DNA of 64,000 nucleotides from assembly GCF_013369485.1 (NCBI RefSeq), contig NZ_JABWEB010000001.1, positions 806,001 through 870,000 of the forward strand, given 5' to 3'. This DNA is from Massilia sp. BJB1822. GTDB lineage: Bacteria; Pseudomonadota; Gammaproteobacteria; Burkholderiales; Burkholderiaceae_D. The notes under the pieces were generated by a model, which saw nothing but the letters and a program-made list of their open reading frames with translations, was not told the origin of the DNA and did not search any database. Both the position numbers and the translations under genes were made by a program. How positions within the stretch are numbered: position 1 is the stretch's first letter; the number at the start of each line of letters is the position of its first letter. Shown one piece after another: positions 54,001 through 61,893 of the stretch.

Positions 54001-56783
54001 TGGCGCGGCAGATGGTGCAGGCGCACGCCTACTGGCGTCTGAAAGGCCTGGTGGTCGATCTGGTGATCTGGTTCGAGGACTTGTCCGGCTACCGCCAGGC
54101 CCTGCACGACCAGATCATCGGCCTGATCGCCTCCGGCATCGACGCCCAGGCCATCGACCGCCCGGGCGGCATTTTCGTGCGCCCCTTCGACCAGATTTCG
54201 GCCGAGGACCGCATCCTGCTGCAGACGGTGGCGCGCGCCATCCTGGTCGACAGCCGCGGCACCCTGGCCGAGCAGATCAAGCGCGCCAGCCCGGCGCCGC
54301 TGCGCATGCCGCCCCTGGTGGCCGACAGCCGCGGCCAGTACGATGACGCCGGCCCGCATACGCGCCAGCCGCATGGCCTCCTGCTCGGTAACGGCATCGG
54401 CGGCTTCACGCCCGATGGGCGCGAATACGCCATTGTCACCGGGCCGGGACGGCGCACGCCGGCGCCCTGGTCGAACGTGCTGGCCAATCCGCAGTTCGGC
54501 AGCGTGGTGTCGGAAAGCGGGCAAGCCTATACCTGGCATGAGAACGCCCACGAATTCCGCCTCACGCCCTGGCATAACGATCCGGTCAGCGACGCCAGCG
54601 GCGAAGCCTTCTACCTGCGCGACGAAGAGAGCGGCCAGTTCTGGTCGCCCACCGCCTTGCCGGCGCGCGGCAGCGGCGACTACCTGACCCGCCACGGCTT
54701 CGGCTACAGCGTGTTCGAACATACGGAGGCGGGCGTGACCTCGGCCATGACCAGCTTCGTCGCCCTCGACGCGCCCGTCAAATACACCCTGCTCAAGGTG
54801 CGCAACGATTCGCCGATCCCGCGCCGCCTGTCCGTCACCGGCTATGTGGAATGGGTGCTGGGCGATATGCGTTCGCGCTCCGGCATGCACATCGTGACCG
54901 AGGCCGATCCGGTCAGCGGCGCGTTGTTTGCCAAGAATGCCTACAACACCGAGTTCCAGGGCCGCGTCGCCTTCTTCCACACCGACGCCGGCGCGCGCTC
55001 GCACACTGCCGACCGTGCCGAATTCATTGGCCGCAACGGCAGCCTGGCGCATCCGGCGGCACTGCGCCGCGTGCGCCTCTCGGGCAAGACCGGCAGCGCG
55101 CTCGACGCCTGCGCTGCCATCCACGCTCCGTTCGAACTGATGCCGGGCGAAGAACGCGAGATCGTCTTCGTGCTGGGCCTGGGCGGCCGCCGCAACGCCG
55201 ACGCCAGCACCATGGTGCAGAAGCATGGCGGCGCGGCGGCGGCGCATGCCGCGCTGGCCGCCGTGCAGGCGCACTGGGACGAGGTGCTGGGCGCGGTGCA
55301 AGTGCAGACGCCCGATCCGGCGCTGGACGTGATCGCCAACGGCTGGCTGATGTACCAGACCATCGCCTGCCGCATGTGGGCGCGCAGCGGCTACTACCAG
55401 TCCGGCGGCGCCTTCGGCTTCCGCGACCAGCTGCAGGATGCGATGGCCATGGTGCATACCCAGCCGCAGCTGCTGCGCGAACACCTGCTGCTGTGCGCCG
55501 CCCACCAGTTCGTGGAAGGCGATGTGCAGCACTGGTGGCATCCGCCTTCCGACCGCGGCGTGCGCACGCACTGTTCGGACGATTATCTGTGGCTGCCGCT
55601 GGCGGCGGCGCGCTATGTCGTAAGCACCGGCGACTTGAGCGTGCTGGATGAAAGCGCGCCTTATCTGGAAGGGCGTCCCGTCAATCCCGACGAGGATTCC
55701 TACTACGATATGCCGGGCCGTTCCGGCCAGAGCGGCAGCCTGTATGAGCACTGCCAGCGCGCCATCCGCAACGCCCTGCGCTTCGGCGCGCACGGCCTGC
55801 CCCTGATCGGATCCTGCGACTGGAACGATGGCATGGACAAGGTGGGCGAGGAGGGCAAGGGCGAGAGCGTATGGCTGGCCTTCTTCCTGTACGAAGTGCT
55901 GCAGCGCTTCGCCGAGGTGGCGCTGCGGCATGGCGACGAAGCATTCGCCGGCGAATGCCGCGAACAGGCGCAGCGCCTGGCCGCCAATGTCGAACAGCAT
56001 GCCTGGGACGGCGAATGGTATCGCCGCGCCTATTTCGACGACGGCACGCCGCTCGGTTCGCGCGAAAACGAGGAATGCCAGATCGACTCGATTTCGCAAA
56101 GCTGGGGCATCCTGTCCGGCGCCGCCAACCGCGAACGGGTGGAAGGCGCCATGCGCCAGGTCGACGCGCGCCTGGTGCGGCGCGACTATGGACTGATCCA
56201 GCTGCTCGATCCCCCGTTCGACACGGCCGATCTGAATCCCGGCTATATCCGCGGCTACGTGCCGGGCGTGCGCGAAAACGGCGGGCAGTACACCCATGCC
56301 GCGATCTGGACCGTGATGGCCTTCGCGCGCATGGGCGAGGTGGAGAAAGCCTGGGAGCTGATGCGCATGATCAATCCGGTCAGCCACGGCGCCGACGCCG
56401 GGAGCTGCGCCGTCTACAAGGTCGAACCCTATGTGGTGACGGCCGACGTGTACGCCGTCGCGCCCCATATTGGACGCGGCGGCTGGAGCTGGTACACCGG
56501 CTCCTCCGGCTGGATGTACCGCCTGATTCTCGAATCCCTGCTCGGCCTGACGCGCCAGGCCGACAGCCTGACGCTGGCCCCGCTGATCCCCGGCGACTGG
56601 GACGGCTTCACCCTGCGCTACCGCCATGGCGGCAGCGTCTACGCCATCACCGTGCAGCGCGGCGAAGAGACCAGCCTGGAAATCGACGGCATCCCGCAGG
56701 GTCAGGCGCACATCCCCCTGCACGACGACGGCCGCGAGCACCAGGTCACCCTGCGTCTTCCCCGCCGCAACGGCGCAGTTTGA
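48033..56783 (+). CDS. Cyclic beta-1,2-glucan synthase (NdvB-like)
   Basis: 2,916 residues, matching the size of NdvB/ChvB proteins that make periplasmic cyclic beta-1,2-glucans for osmotic adaptation and host interaction. The start is a TTG at 48033 with GAGG five bases before it; the next Met is ten codons on. Order: an N-terminal region of unknown role (1-420), membrane helices near 425-480, a GT84 glucosyltransferase domain (about 500-830) with DTDTQLPRDAA, FIGKGIYDVDVFE, HDLLEGCYLRAG and RRQRWVRGDWQ, more helices near 845-1015, a glycoamylase-like domain (about 1,290-1,580), then GH94-type sugar-phosphorylase modules with GSCDWNDGMDKVG near residue 2,590. All parts of the known enzyme are present. 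No export partner (NdvA/ChvA) is in the window. Confidence 0.9.
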   Translation: MIDFTKFVPGMQAGFREAMSGQLQSADRDDDSPLRAELYSAQQMAHHGRFLARGHELSQYGGRDRLLSRLAENSAVIAITCEELTAAVKSGRQITPASEWLLDNFYLIEEQIRTARRHLPKHYSKELPRLAKGAPQGTPRAYQIALEIIAHGDGRVDPESLCRFVDAYQEEAPLKLGELWAIPIMLRLALIENLRRVAARVAENRVQRDLANTWADQMVEVADKNSSGLILLVADMARSNPPITSAFVAELARRLQGQSPALTLALNWITYKLAESEQTIEQQIQIEIQQQAADQVSIANSIGSLRFLGTMDWQEFVETMSAVEQVLRQDPANVYGAMDFATRDQYRHVVEKVARRSPLTEVEVAQQALELARLHEGNGSEARLSHIGFYLIGRGLPLLEKRAEMRLPSWAALQKAARAAPLATYLGAIAALSLLVTALMLGRALRDGAEPWQLALVAALGLMGSSQLALALVNWAATLLTRPHPLPRMDFKEGVPSDARTMVVVPTLLFSKDNVAELCEQLEVRFLANRDPNLRYCLLTDFADAREEVMPDDAGLLEQAQASIRSLNEKYAPPPAAPEPLNGVPEPLAVAGNGQAMRPFLLLHRPRLWNRAEGVWMGQERKRGKLSDLNRFLRGGARDKFALVEGETEDMDSFKYIITLDTDTQLPRDAARQFIATMRHPLNQPRIDKHTRRVVEGYGILQPRVAVSLPSEQASLYERLCGGEPGIDPYTRTVSDVYQDVFFEGSFIGKGIYDVDVFEDVLGERLPDNRILSHDLLEGCYLRAGLVSDAQLYEQYPARYHDDVSRRQRWVRGDWQLLSWLAGPVPLRGGRRERNPLSALSRWKLFDNLRRSLVAPVLMAALLLAFSALHHPWFWTAAVLAIIFLPPLVSAIYDLGNKPADTLWEQHLRASLRRSGLQFAHGVLTLVFLPYEAYISLDAIARTGWRLLISRKHLLEWRASALLRSGADLGSSWRRMWISPLLAMAAGMALAFWHPRALSAALIFLFAWFAAPVVAWWISRPILREQTQLKEEQTRFLHLLARKTWAWFDTFVGPEDNWLPPDNMQERPTQTVAHRTSPTNMGLSLLANLSAHDFGYITGGQLLARTEHTLRSMEKLERHQGHFYNWYDTVSMQPLLPIYISTVDSGNLAGHLLVLQPGLDALQDQPILGPRLADGVATTWLVLEEALAAAGHARPQGWDALRALASPDQPWYPATLQEWRDWLVALLRTAEAMQGDAALSDANAAIWAAALLQQLRAVSAELTVLAPWIGAASGPPAQGEAVADTFTRVPTLRELAAMDGGAVLPAEGSLASAAADDPVRQGAQAARERLQQIAVLRQLAQQFEHPEFGFLYNPTTNLLAIGYNLSERRLDASYYDLLASEVRLASFVAVAQGQLPQEHWFALGRQLCIVHGQPVLLSWSGSMFEYLMPLLVMPTYPSTLLDQTYQSVIAAQIEYGKQRSVPWGISESGYNTTDAALNYQYRAFGVPGLGLKRGLGDDVVVAPYACMLGLMVDADAACQNLQKMAGLGFMGRYGFYEAIDYTPARLPRGQNHAVIKSYMVHHQGMGLLALSYLLHDRPMQRRFESDPLLQSTLLVLQERSPQAGAFHSNSAEQAAIRATAPEQAMPMRILTQPNTTVPETQLLSNGRYHVMVTNAGGSYSRWRELSVTRWREDSTRDNWGQFCYVRDLDDGAFWSTTYQPTLAEPRRFEVIFSEGRAEFRRTDREIELYTEMVVSPEDDIEMRRTRITNQSNRRRTIEVTSFAEVVMAPAAADAAHPAFSKLFVQTEIVPDESAILCTRRPRGKGEHTPYLLHVMTVHDAQVLGVSYETDRARFIGRGNTAQAPRAMLEEEELSGSQGSVLDPIVAIRYRIVLEPDQAAIVDIVTGMTDTRDGAQYLIDKYQDRHMADRVFELAWTHSQVVLRQLNASEADAQLYGRLANHVIYPNPALRAEAAVLIRNQRGQSGLWAYAISGDLPIVLLQMKDPANIELARQMVQAHAYWRLKGLVVDLVIWFEDLSGYRQALHDQIIGLIASGIDAQAIDRPGGIFVRPFDQISAEDRILLQTVARAILVDSRGTLAEQIKRASPAPLRMPPLVADSRGQYDDAGPHTRQPHGLLLGNGIGGFTPDGREYAIVTGPGRRTPAPWSNVLANPQFGSVVSESGQAYTWHENAHEFRLTPWHNDPVSDASGEAFYLRDEESGQFWSPTALPARGSGDYLTRHGFGYSVFEHTEAGVTSAMTSFVALDAPVKYTLLKVRNDSPIPRRLSVTGYVEWVLGDMRSRSGMHIVTEADPVSGALFAKNAYNTEFQGRVAFFHTDAGARSHTADRAEFIGRNGSLAHPAALRRVRLSGKTGSALDACAAIHAPFELMPGEEREIVFVLGLGGRRNADASTMVQKHGGAAAAHAALAAVQAHWDEVLGAVQVQTPDPALDVIANGWLMYQTIACRMWARSGYYQSGGAFGFRDQLQDAMAMVHTQPQLLREHLLLCAAHQFVEGDVQHWWHPPSDRGVRTHCSDDYLWLPLAAARYVVSTGDLSVLDESAPYLEGRPVNPDEDSYYDMPGRSGQSGSLYEHCQRAIRNALRFGAHGLPLIGSCDWNDGMDKVGEEGKGESVWLAFFLYEVLQRFAEVALRHGDEAFAGECREQAQRLAANVEQHAWDGEWYRRAYFDDGTPLGSRENEECQIDSISQSWGILSGAANRERVEGAMRQVDARLVRRDYGLIQLLDPPFDTADLNPGYIRGYVPGVRENGGQYTHAAIWTVMAFARMGEVEKAWELMRMINPVSHGADAGSCAVYKVEPYVVTADVYAVAPHIGRGGWSWYTGSSGWMYRLILESLLGLTRQADSLTLAPLIPGDWDGFTLRYRHGGSVYAITVQRGEETSLEIDGIPQGQAHIPLHDDGREHQVTLRLPRRNGAV

Positions 56784-56796
56784 GAAAAATCAAAAA

Positions 56797-56890
56797 ATGT
56801 CCCACCCTGGTGTCAGGCACCAAGGTCGGACATTTGCTGATCTAAATCAAAGAATGTCCTACTCTGGTGCCTGACACCAGGGTGGACATT
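56797..56890. repeat. Two inverted copies of a GGTGTCAGGCACC palindromic repeat
   Basis: Copy A (56797-56834) and copy B (56853-56890) are each 38 bases, bounded by ATGTCC and GGACATT with a central TGGTGTCAGGCACCA palindrome. Copy B is the near-exact reverse complement of copy A. Each copy is itself a hairpin. They fill the gap between the glucan synthase and a small leftward gene, and could act as a bidirectional terminator or a REP-like mobile repeat. Confidence 0.85.
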
Positions 56891-56917
56891 GTTTGCGGTA
56901 GATCAAATGGAGGGGAC

Positions 56918-57247
56918 TTAGTCGACCTGGATGGTTTGCCAGGGCGTGGGGGCGGGGGCGCGGCCGGCGAACAGCAGCAGCAGGGCGGCGAGGACGAGCA
57001 TGCCGCTGCCGGCTGGGATCGGGCTGCGCTCGGCTGGTGCTGGCGGCGGCGTGGTTTGCCGCAGACGCACGGCGGCCGGCGCGAAGGCGGGCGGCAGGGC
57101 GGCCATATCGTTGAGCCAGCCGGCTTGGGTGAAGGCGGCGGCTTGCTTCGGCGCGGTCGGCGCGGCGGCGGGGGCGGCATCGGCAGCGTGGGCGGCCGAG
57201 GTGGCGGCGACCAGGGCCGCAGCCGCGAGTTGGCCTAAGAGTGTCAT
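56918..57247 (-). CDS. Small exported or membrane protein of unknown function
   Basis: 109 residues with AGAGGA before the ATG. A signal peptide (LAAAALVAATSAAHAADA) is followed by a Pro/Ala-rich middle, a single hydrophobic helix (GSGMLVLAALLLLFAGR) and a short polar tail. The layout superficially recalls a C-terminal sorting tail (Pro-rich box, helix, Arg) but the PEP motif is missing. The composition (many Ala and Pro) makes it hard to identify. Ribosome site and codon use support expression. Confidence 0.55.
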   Translation of the reverse strand: MTLLGQLAAAALVAATSAAHAADAAPAAAPTAPKQAAAFTQAGWLNDMAALPPAFAPAAVRLRQTTPPPAPAERSPIPAGSGMLVLAALLLLFAGRAPAPTPWQTIQVD

Positions 57248-57347
57248 GGCATCCTCTGCAATGTTTATTCTCCAATCATATTATATTGGCAAGATTGTGC
57301 CGTCTGTGCGTTGGCGCACAGACAAGCCAAGGGCCGTGTGTTGCCGT

Positions 57348-57923
57348 CTAGAAACCAAAGCGGCTGCCGGCACCCAGCAGGGTGGCCAGGCCGAGCAGTG
57401 CGAAGATCAGCGCGGCGATGCCGTGCACCAGTTTCAGCGGCACGGCGGTGGCGGCTTTTTTGCCCAGATACACGGCCGGCACATTGGCCAGCATCATGCC
57501 GAAGGTGGTGCCGGCCACCACGGCCAGCATGCTGTCGAAGCGGGCCGCCAGCGCCACCGTGGCGATCTGGGTCTTGTCGCCCATCTCAGCCAGGAAGAAG
57601 GCCACCACAGTGGCGGCAAACACGCCATAGCGCGCATTCGGCTGCTCGTCTTCGTCGATCTTGTCGGGCACCAGGATCCAGGCCGCCATGGCGAGGAAGG
57701 ACAGGCCGAGTATCCAGCGCAGCACGTCCGGCCCGAACAGGCCGGTGAGCCAGCTGCCGACGGCGGCGGCAAAGGCGTGGTTGGCGATGGTGGCGACGAA
57801 AATCCCGGCAACGATGGGCAGGGGACGGCGGAACTGGGCGGCCAGGCAGAAGGCCAGCAACTGGGTTTTGTCGCCGATTTCGGCGAGAGCGACGATGCCG
57901 CTCGAAATAAGGAAGGCTTCCAT
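57348..57923 (-). CDS. GDT1/UPF0016 family manganese exporter (MneA-like)
   Basis: 191 residues from the ATG at 57923; the longer open frame to 58040 runs through the riboswitch and is not translated. The family signature E-x-G-D-K-T occurs twice, ALAEIGDKTQLLAF near residue 15 and LAEMGDKTQIATVAL near residue 110, each in a membrane helix, with about six helices in total. Bacterial members export Mn2+ (MneA of Vibrio is the described case). The yybP-ykoY riboswitch upstream strongly supports a manganese-homeostasis role. Confidence 0.88.
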   Translation of the reverse strand: MEAFLISSGIVALAEIGDKTQLLAFCLAAQFRRPLPIVAGIFVATIANHAFAAAVGSWLTGLFGPDVLRWILGLSFLAMAAWILVPDKIDEDEQPNARYGVFAATVVAFFLAEMGDKTQIATVALAARFDSMLAVVAGTTFGMMLANVPAVYLGKKAATAVPLKLVHGIAALIFALLGLATLLGAGSRFGF

Positions 57924-57947
57924 GATGAGGGGTGAGAGGGTGGGGGC

Positions 57948-58106
57948 CGGACGTCTACCAATGACCCATGGGCGACCCCGGCCCAATCCGGCCGCCCGTG
58001 GATCAATGGTCTCGCCAAGCCTTGCGGCCATCTGCGCCACGGCCTGCGGGCCGATTATGTTGACGCAGATCCTTCCGGTGGGACCGGAAGCCGACTACTC
58101 CCCAAA
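57948..58106 (-). promoter_or_regulatory. yybP-ykoY manganese riboswitch
   Basis: On the minus strand the leader begins with GGGGAGTAG (58103-58095), has GCGTCAACATAATCG in the next stem, then GCGAGACCATTG (58016-58005), and ends near CATTGGTAGACGTC. These are the conserved blocks of the yybP-ykoY family, which switches on expression when Mn2+ is bound. It lies 25 bases upstream of the MneA-like gene. Confidence 0.85.
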
Positions 58107-58205
58107 GAACGGGCAAATGATAGCAGATTCCGCGCTCCGGCCCGGCAATATTTCCGCCACGGTATGCTATTCTGCTTCGCGCCCCGCTATCACGGAAGAG
58201 AGAAT

Positions 58206-60062
58206 ATGCCTTTACAACCTGCCCTGCGCCTGCTGACTGGCGCGCTGCTGATCCAGACCGCCTTTGCCGCCCATGCGCAAGATCCCCTCAGCTACGCGCG
58301 CTACGACCAGGTGCGCACCAGCGATCTGCATCTGGACCTGAAAGCCGATTTCGCGCGCAAGACCCTGAGCGGCTACGCCGAGCTGACCCTGAATTGGCTG
58401 GACAAGTCGGCGCGCAATCTGGCGCTCGATACGCGCGAGCTGAAGATTGCGCGGGTGCAGGTGCTGAACGCGGGCGGCCGCTGGGCCGCCGCCTCCTATA
58501 TGCTGGACAAGCCCGACGCCGAGAAGGGCCGCGCCCTGCGCATCGCCCTGGCCGGCCAGCCCGAAAAAGTGCGCATCTATTACAGCACCGCGCCCAGCGC
58601 CAGCGCCCTGCAGTGGCTGACGCCGCAGCAGACCATGTCGGGCAAGCGTCCCTTCATGTTCAGCCAGTCGCAGTCCATCAATGCGCGCTCCTGGGCGCCG
58701 GTGCAGGACACGCCGGCCGTGCGCTTCACCTATAGCGCGCGCATCGCCGCGCCGTCCGGCCTGCGCGTGGTGATGAGCGCCGAGAACGATCCGCAAGCCA
58801 CCGGCGCGGGCGGCTGGAACTTCCGCATGCCGCAGCCGGTGCCGGCCTATCTGCTGGCCATCGCCATCGGCGAGATCGACGTGCGCAGCGTCGGCCCGCG
58901 CTCCTCGGTGTACGCCGAGCCGGCGCGCATCGAAGCGGCCGCCTACGAGCTGGCCGACACCGAGAAGATGATCGCCGCCGCCGAATCGCTGTACGGTCAA
59001 TACCGCTGGGGGCGTTACGATATGCTGGTGCTGCCGCCATCCTTCCCCATCGGCGGCATGGAAAACCCGCGCCTGACCTTCCTCACCCCGACCATGATCG
59101 CGGGCGACCGCAGCCTGAACGACCTGATCGCGCACGAGCTGGCCCACTCCTGGTCCGGCAACCTGGTGACCAACGCCTCGTGGAAGCACTGGTGGCTGAA
59201 CGAAGGCTTCACCACCTATGTCACCAGCCGCATCGTGGAAAGCCTGTACGGCGCCGACGTGGCGCAGATGAATCTGCAGCTGGAACAGGAAGAGCTGTTT
59301 GCCTCGCTCAAGGACATCCCCGTCGCCAAGCAAGCCTTGCTCACGCGCGATGCGGACACCAACCCGGCCACCTATACCGATGAAGGCCTGGCCTATCCGA
59401 AGGGCGCCTGGTTCCTGCACACGCTGGAGCAGCGCGCCGGCCGCGAGGTATTCGATCCCTTCCTGCGCGGCTGGTTCGACCAGCACGCCTTCCAGTCGGC
59501 CACCACCGAACAGTTCCTGGCCTATCTGCGCAAGAACCTGCTGGAAAAGCGTCCCGACATCATGGGCGAGAACGAGCTGGCCGAATGGCTGTACAGCCCC
59601 GGCGTGCCGGCCACCGCCCAGCGTGCCGTGTCGCCGCGCCTGGCCGCGCTCGACGCCCAGCGCGACGCCTGGCTGAAAGGCGAGACCGCCACCAAGGACT
59701 TGAGCACCAAGGCCTGGAACGCCACCGAATGGATGCACTTCCTGAACGATATCGACGGCAAGGCCAGCGCCGCCCAGCTCAAGGAACTGGACGAAGCGTT
59801 CGCCCTGCGCGGCAGCCGCAATAACGAAATCGCCTTCCGCTTCTATCTGGCTTCGGTCAAGGCCGGCTACGATGTGCGCGAGCCGCTCAACGCCTTCCTC
59901 ATGAGCGTGGGCCGGCAGAAGTTCGTGGTGCCGCTCTATAGCGCCCTGCTCAAGAACGAGAAGGATCAGGCTTGGGCCAAGGGCGTGTACGCCAAAGCCC
60001 GTCCGCGCTACCACCCCGAGACCCAGTCCTCGGTGGACAAGCTGATGAAGAAATCGGTATAA
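58206..60062 (+). CDS. M1-family aminopeptidase, leukotriene A4 hydrolase-like
   Basis: 618 residues from the ATG at 58206 with GGAAGAGAG upstream. A signal peptide (LLTGALLIQTAFAAHAQ) precedes the N-terminal beta domain. The catalytic domain shows FPIGGMENP (the M1 exopeptidase GxMEN motif), the zinc site IAHELAHSWSGN near residue 310, and WWLNEGFTTY supplying the third ligand Glu. The C-terminal helical domain of about 130 residues matches the LTA4H-type fold. It is probably a periplasmic aminopeptidase. The serine hydrolase gene follows 32 bases later on the same strand, suggesting an operon. Confidence 0.9.
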   Translation: MPLQPALRLLTGALLIQTAFAAHAQDPLSYARYDQVRTSDLHLDLKADFARKTLSGYAELTLNWLDKSARNLALDTRELKIARVQVLNAGGRWAAASYMLDKPDAEKGRALRIALAGQPEKVRIYYSTAPSASALQWLTPQQTMSGKRPFMFSQSQSINARSWAPVQDTPAVRFTYSARIAAPSGLRVVMSAENDPQATGAGGWNFRMPQPVPAYLLAIAIGEIDVRSVGPRSSVYAEPARIEAAAYELADTEKMIAAAESLYGQYRWGRYDMLVLPPSFPIGGMENPRLTFLTPTMIAGDRSLNDLIAHELAHSWSGNLVTNASWKHWWLNEGFTTYVTSRIVESLYGADVAQMNLQLEQEELFASLKDIPVAKQALLTRDADTNPATYTDEGLAYPKGAWFLHTLEQRAGREVFDPFLRGWFDQHAFQSATTEQFLAYLRKNLLEKRPDIMGENELAEWLYSPGVPATAQRAVSPRLAALDAQRDAWLKGETATKDLSTKAWNATEWMHFLNDIDGKASAAQLKELDEAFALRGSRNNEIAFRFYLASVKAGYDVREPLNAFLMSVGRQKFVVPLYSALLKNEKDQAWAKGVYAKARPRYHPETQSSVDKLMKKSV

Positions 60063-60094
60063 ACGCGGTACAAACGATAGATAAGGAAATGCGT

Positions 60095-61705
60095 ATGCTG
60101 CAGAAAACCCGCCTCGCCGCCCTGATGCTGCTGGCCCTGGGCGCCGGCGCCCCGGCCCTGGCCGCCGCGCCCGAACCGTCGGCCGTCAGCACGGCTGCCG
60201 CCGCTCCCGCCTTCGACCTGGATGCCGACGTCAACCTGGCCCTGAAGACCTTCGACGTGCCCGGCATGGCCATCGCCATCGTCAAGGACGGCAAGGTGGT
60301 GGCCGCCAAGGGCTTTGGCGTGCGCAAGCTGGGCGACGCCGCCCCCGTCACCGCCCAGACCCTGTTCGAGATCGCCTCCAACTCCAAGGCCTTCACCGCT
60401 GCCGGCCTGGCCATGCTGGTCGACGACGGCAAGCTGAAATGGGACGATCCCGTGACCCAGCACCTGCCCGGCTTCCAGATGAGCGACGCCTACGTCAGCA
60501 GCACCATCACCGTGCGCGACCTGCTGACCCACCGCAGCGGCCTGGGTCTGGGCGCCGGCGACCTGCTGTGGTGGCCCACCACCACCTTCAGCACCGATGA
60601 AATCATCGAGCGCCTGCGCCATGTGAAGCTGGCCACCAGCTTCCGCAACAGCTACGCCTACGACAATCTGCTCTACATCGTGGCCGGCAAGATCATCGCC
60701 GACAAGGCCGGCAAGAGCTGGGGCGAGGCGATGCAGGAACGCATCCTCAATCCGCTCGGCATGAGCGCCACCACTACCAGCGTCGAGGCCATGCTGAAGT
60801 CGCCCGACCACTCGGCGCCGCACAGCAAGATCAATGGCAAGGCTGCCGTGGTGAAACCGATGCAGGTGGCGAACGCGGTGGGCGCGGTCGGCATCAACAC
60901 CAATGCCGAAGACATCGCCAAATGGATGACGGCCCTGCTCAACGAGGGCAAGCTGGATGGCGAAAAGCGCCTGTTCAGCGCGGCCCAGGCGCGCGAAATG
61001 TGGACGGCGCAAACGCCGATGAAGATCGCCGAGCCGAAGCCGGCGCTGGCTTCCACCAAGCCCAATTTCAATGCCTATGGCCTGGGCTTCAATCTGCGCG
61101 ACTACCGTGGCCGCAAGATCGCCATGCACGGCGGCGCGCTGCAGGGCTTCTATTCGCGCGTGCTGCTGGTGCCGGAAGAGAAGCTGGGCGTGGCCATCTT
61201 CACCAATGCCGAAAACGGCGCCTCGATGACGGCCCTGCAATGGCGCATCCTCGACCACTATATGGGCGCGGCGCCGAGCGACTGGATCAAGATCTATGCG
61301 CGCCAGGAGGAAGAGAGCCACAAGGAAGAGCTGGACAAGCAGAAGAAGGCCGTCGCCGCGCGCGCCGCCAAGTCGCAGCCTTCGCTGGCCCTGGCCGCCT
61401 ATAACGGCGCCTACAAAGATGCCTGGTATGGCACCGTCACCATCCGCCAGGACGGCAAGAAGCAGCTGCTGAGCTTCGACCGCACGCCCGATCTGGTCGG
61501 TGAGCTGGAGCACTTCCAGCACGACACCTTCATCGTGCGCTGGAAAGAGCGCAACTTCAATGCCGACGCCTATGTGAGCTTTGCCCTGAACCCGGATGGC
61601 AGCATCGAGCGCATGAAGATGGCGCCGGTTTCCACGGAAACCGACTTCAGCTACGATTTTGCCGATCTGGCCTTCACGCCCGTGAAAAACAGCAAAGCGA
61701 AATAA
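60095..61705 (+). CDS. Class C beta-lactamase-related serine hydrolase
   Basis: 536 residues from the ATG at 60095, which is seven bases after AAGGA; the ATG at 60089 is too close to that site. A signal peptide (LAALMLLALGAGAPALAAAP) is followed by the class C/PBP fold: catalytic S-x-x-K in EIASNSKAFTAAG, the Tyr-x-Asn motif in YAYDNLLYIVAG, and HGGALQGF in the KTG-like position. A C-terminal domain of about 100 residues follows. Proteins of this sort are usually D-aminopeptidases, esterases or peptidases rather than true beta-lactamases. Likely cotranscribed with the M1 aminopeptidase; both would act on periplasmic peptides. Confidence 0.85.
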   Translation: MLQKTRLAALMLLALGAGAPALAAAPEPSAVSTAAAAPAFDLDADVNLALKTFDVPGMAIAIVKDGKVVAAKGFGVRKLGDAAPVTAQTLFEIASNSKAFTAAGLAMLVDDGKLKWDDPVTQHLPGFQMSDAYVSSTITVRDLLTHRSGLGLGAGDLLWWPTTTFSTDEIIERLRHVKLATSFRNSYAYDNLLYIVAGKIIADKAGKSWGEAMQERILNPLGMSATTTSVEAMLKSPDHSAPHSKINGKAAVVKPMQVANAVGAVGINTNAEDIAKWMTALLNEGKLDGEKRLFSAAQAREMWTAQTPMKIAEPKPALASTKPNFNAYGLGFNLRDYRGRKIAMHGGALQGFYSRVLLVPEEKLGVAIFTNAENGASMTALQWRILDHYMGAAPSDWIKIYARQEEESHKEELDKQKKAVAARAAKSQPSLALAAYNGAYKDAWYGTVTIRQDGKKQLLSFDRTPDLVGELEHFQHDTFIVRWKERNFNADAYVSFALNPDGSIERMKMAPVSTETDFSYDFADLAFTPVKNSKAK

Positions 61706-61724
61706 GAATTGGCGAAATGCCATC

Positions 61725-61751
61725 AAGGGCCGCCGATGCGGCCCTTTTTTT
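61725..61751 (+). terminator. Rho-independent terminator after the serine hydrolase gene
   Basis: AAGGGCCGC (61725-61733), loop CGAT, GCGGCCCTT (61738-61746), then a run of T. It closes the aminopeptidase/serine hydrolase unit. Confidence 0.88.
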
Positions 61752-61893
61752 GCGCATTGCAATAAGAAAAACCAGCAGAACGCAAGGAAATGTGGATTTC
61801 CGATAGACTTCTTCATGTGCAAATGCAGCATAATATTGCTTTCGCACAAGCGGGCTGCCGCCGCGCTCTGTTTTGGCTACTCACGGATCAAGA

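Noticed and set aside
51783..56741. A 1,652-codon minus-strand frame opposite the glucan synthase
   Set aside because: Antisense of the GH94 part of the synthase, repetitive in His, Gln, Ala and Arg; not protein-like.
57924..58040. N-terminal extension of the MneA-like exporter
   Set aside because: The extra codons are the manganese riboswitch; transport-family homology begins at 57923.
60095..61705. Antibiotic-resistance beta-lactamase
   Set aside because: It has the class C/PBP fold but also an extra C-terminal domain and lies with an aminopeptidase; a peptidase or esterase role is more likely.
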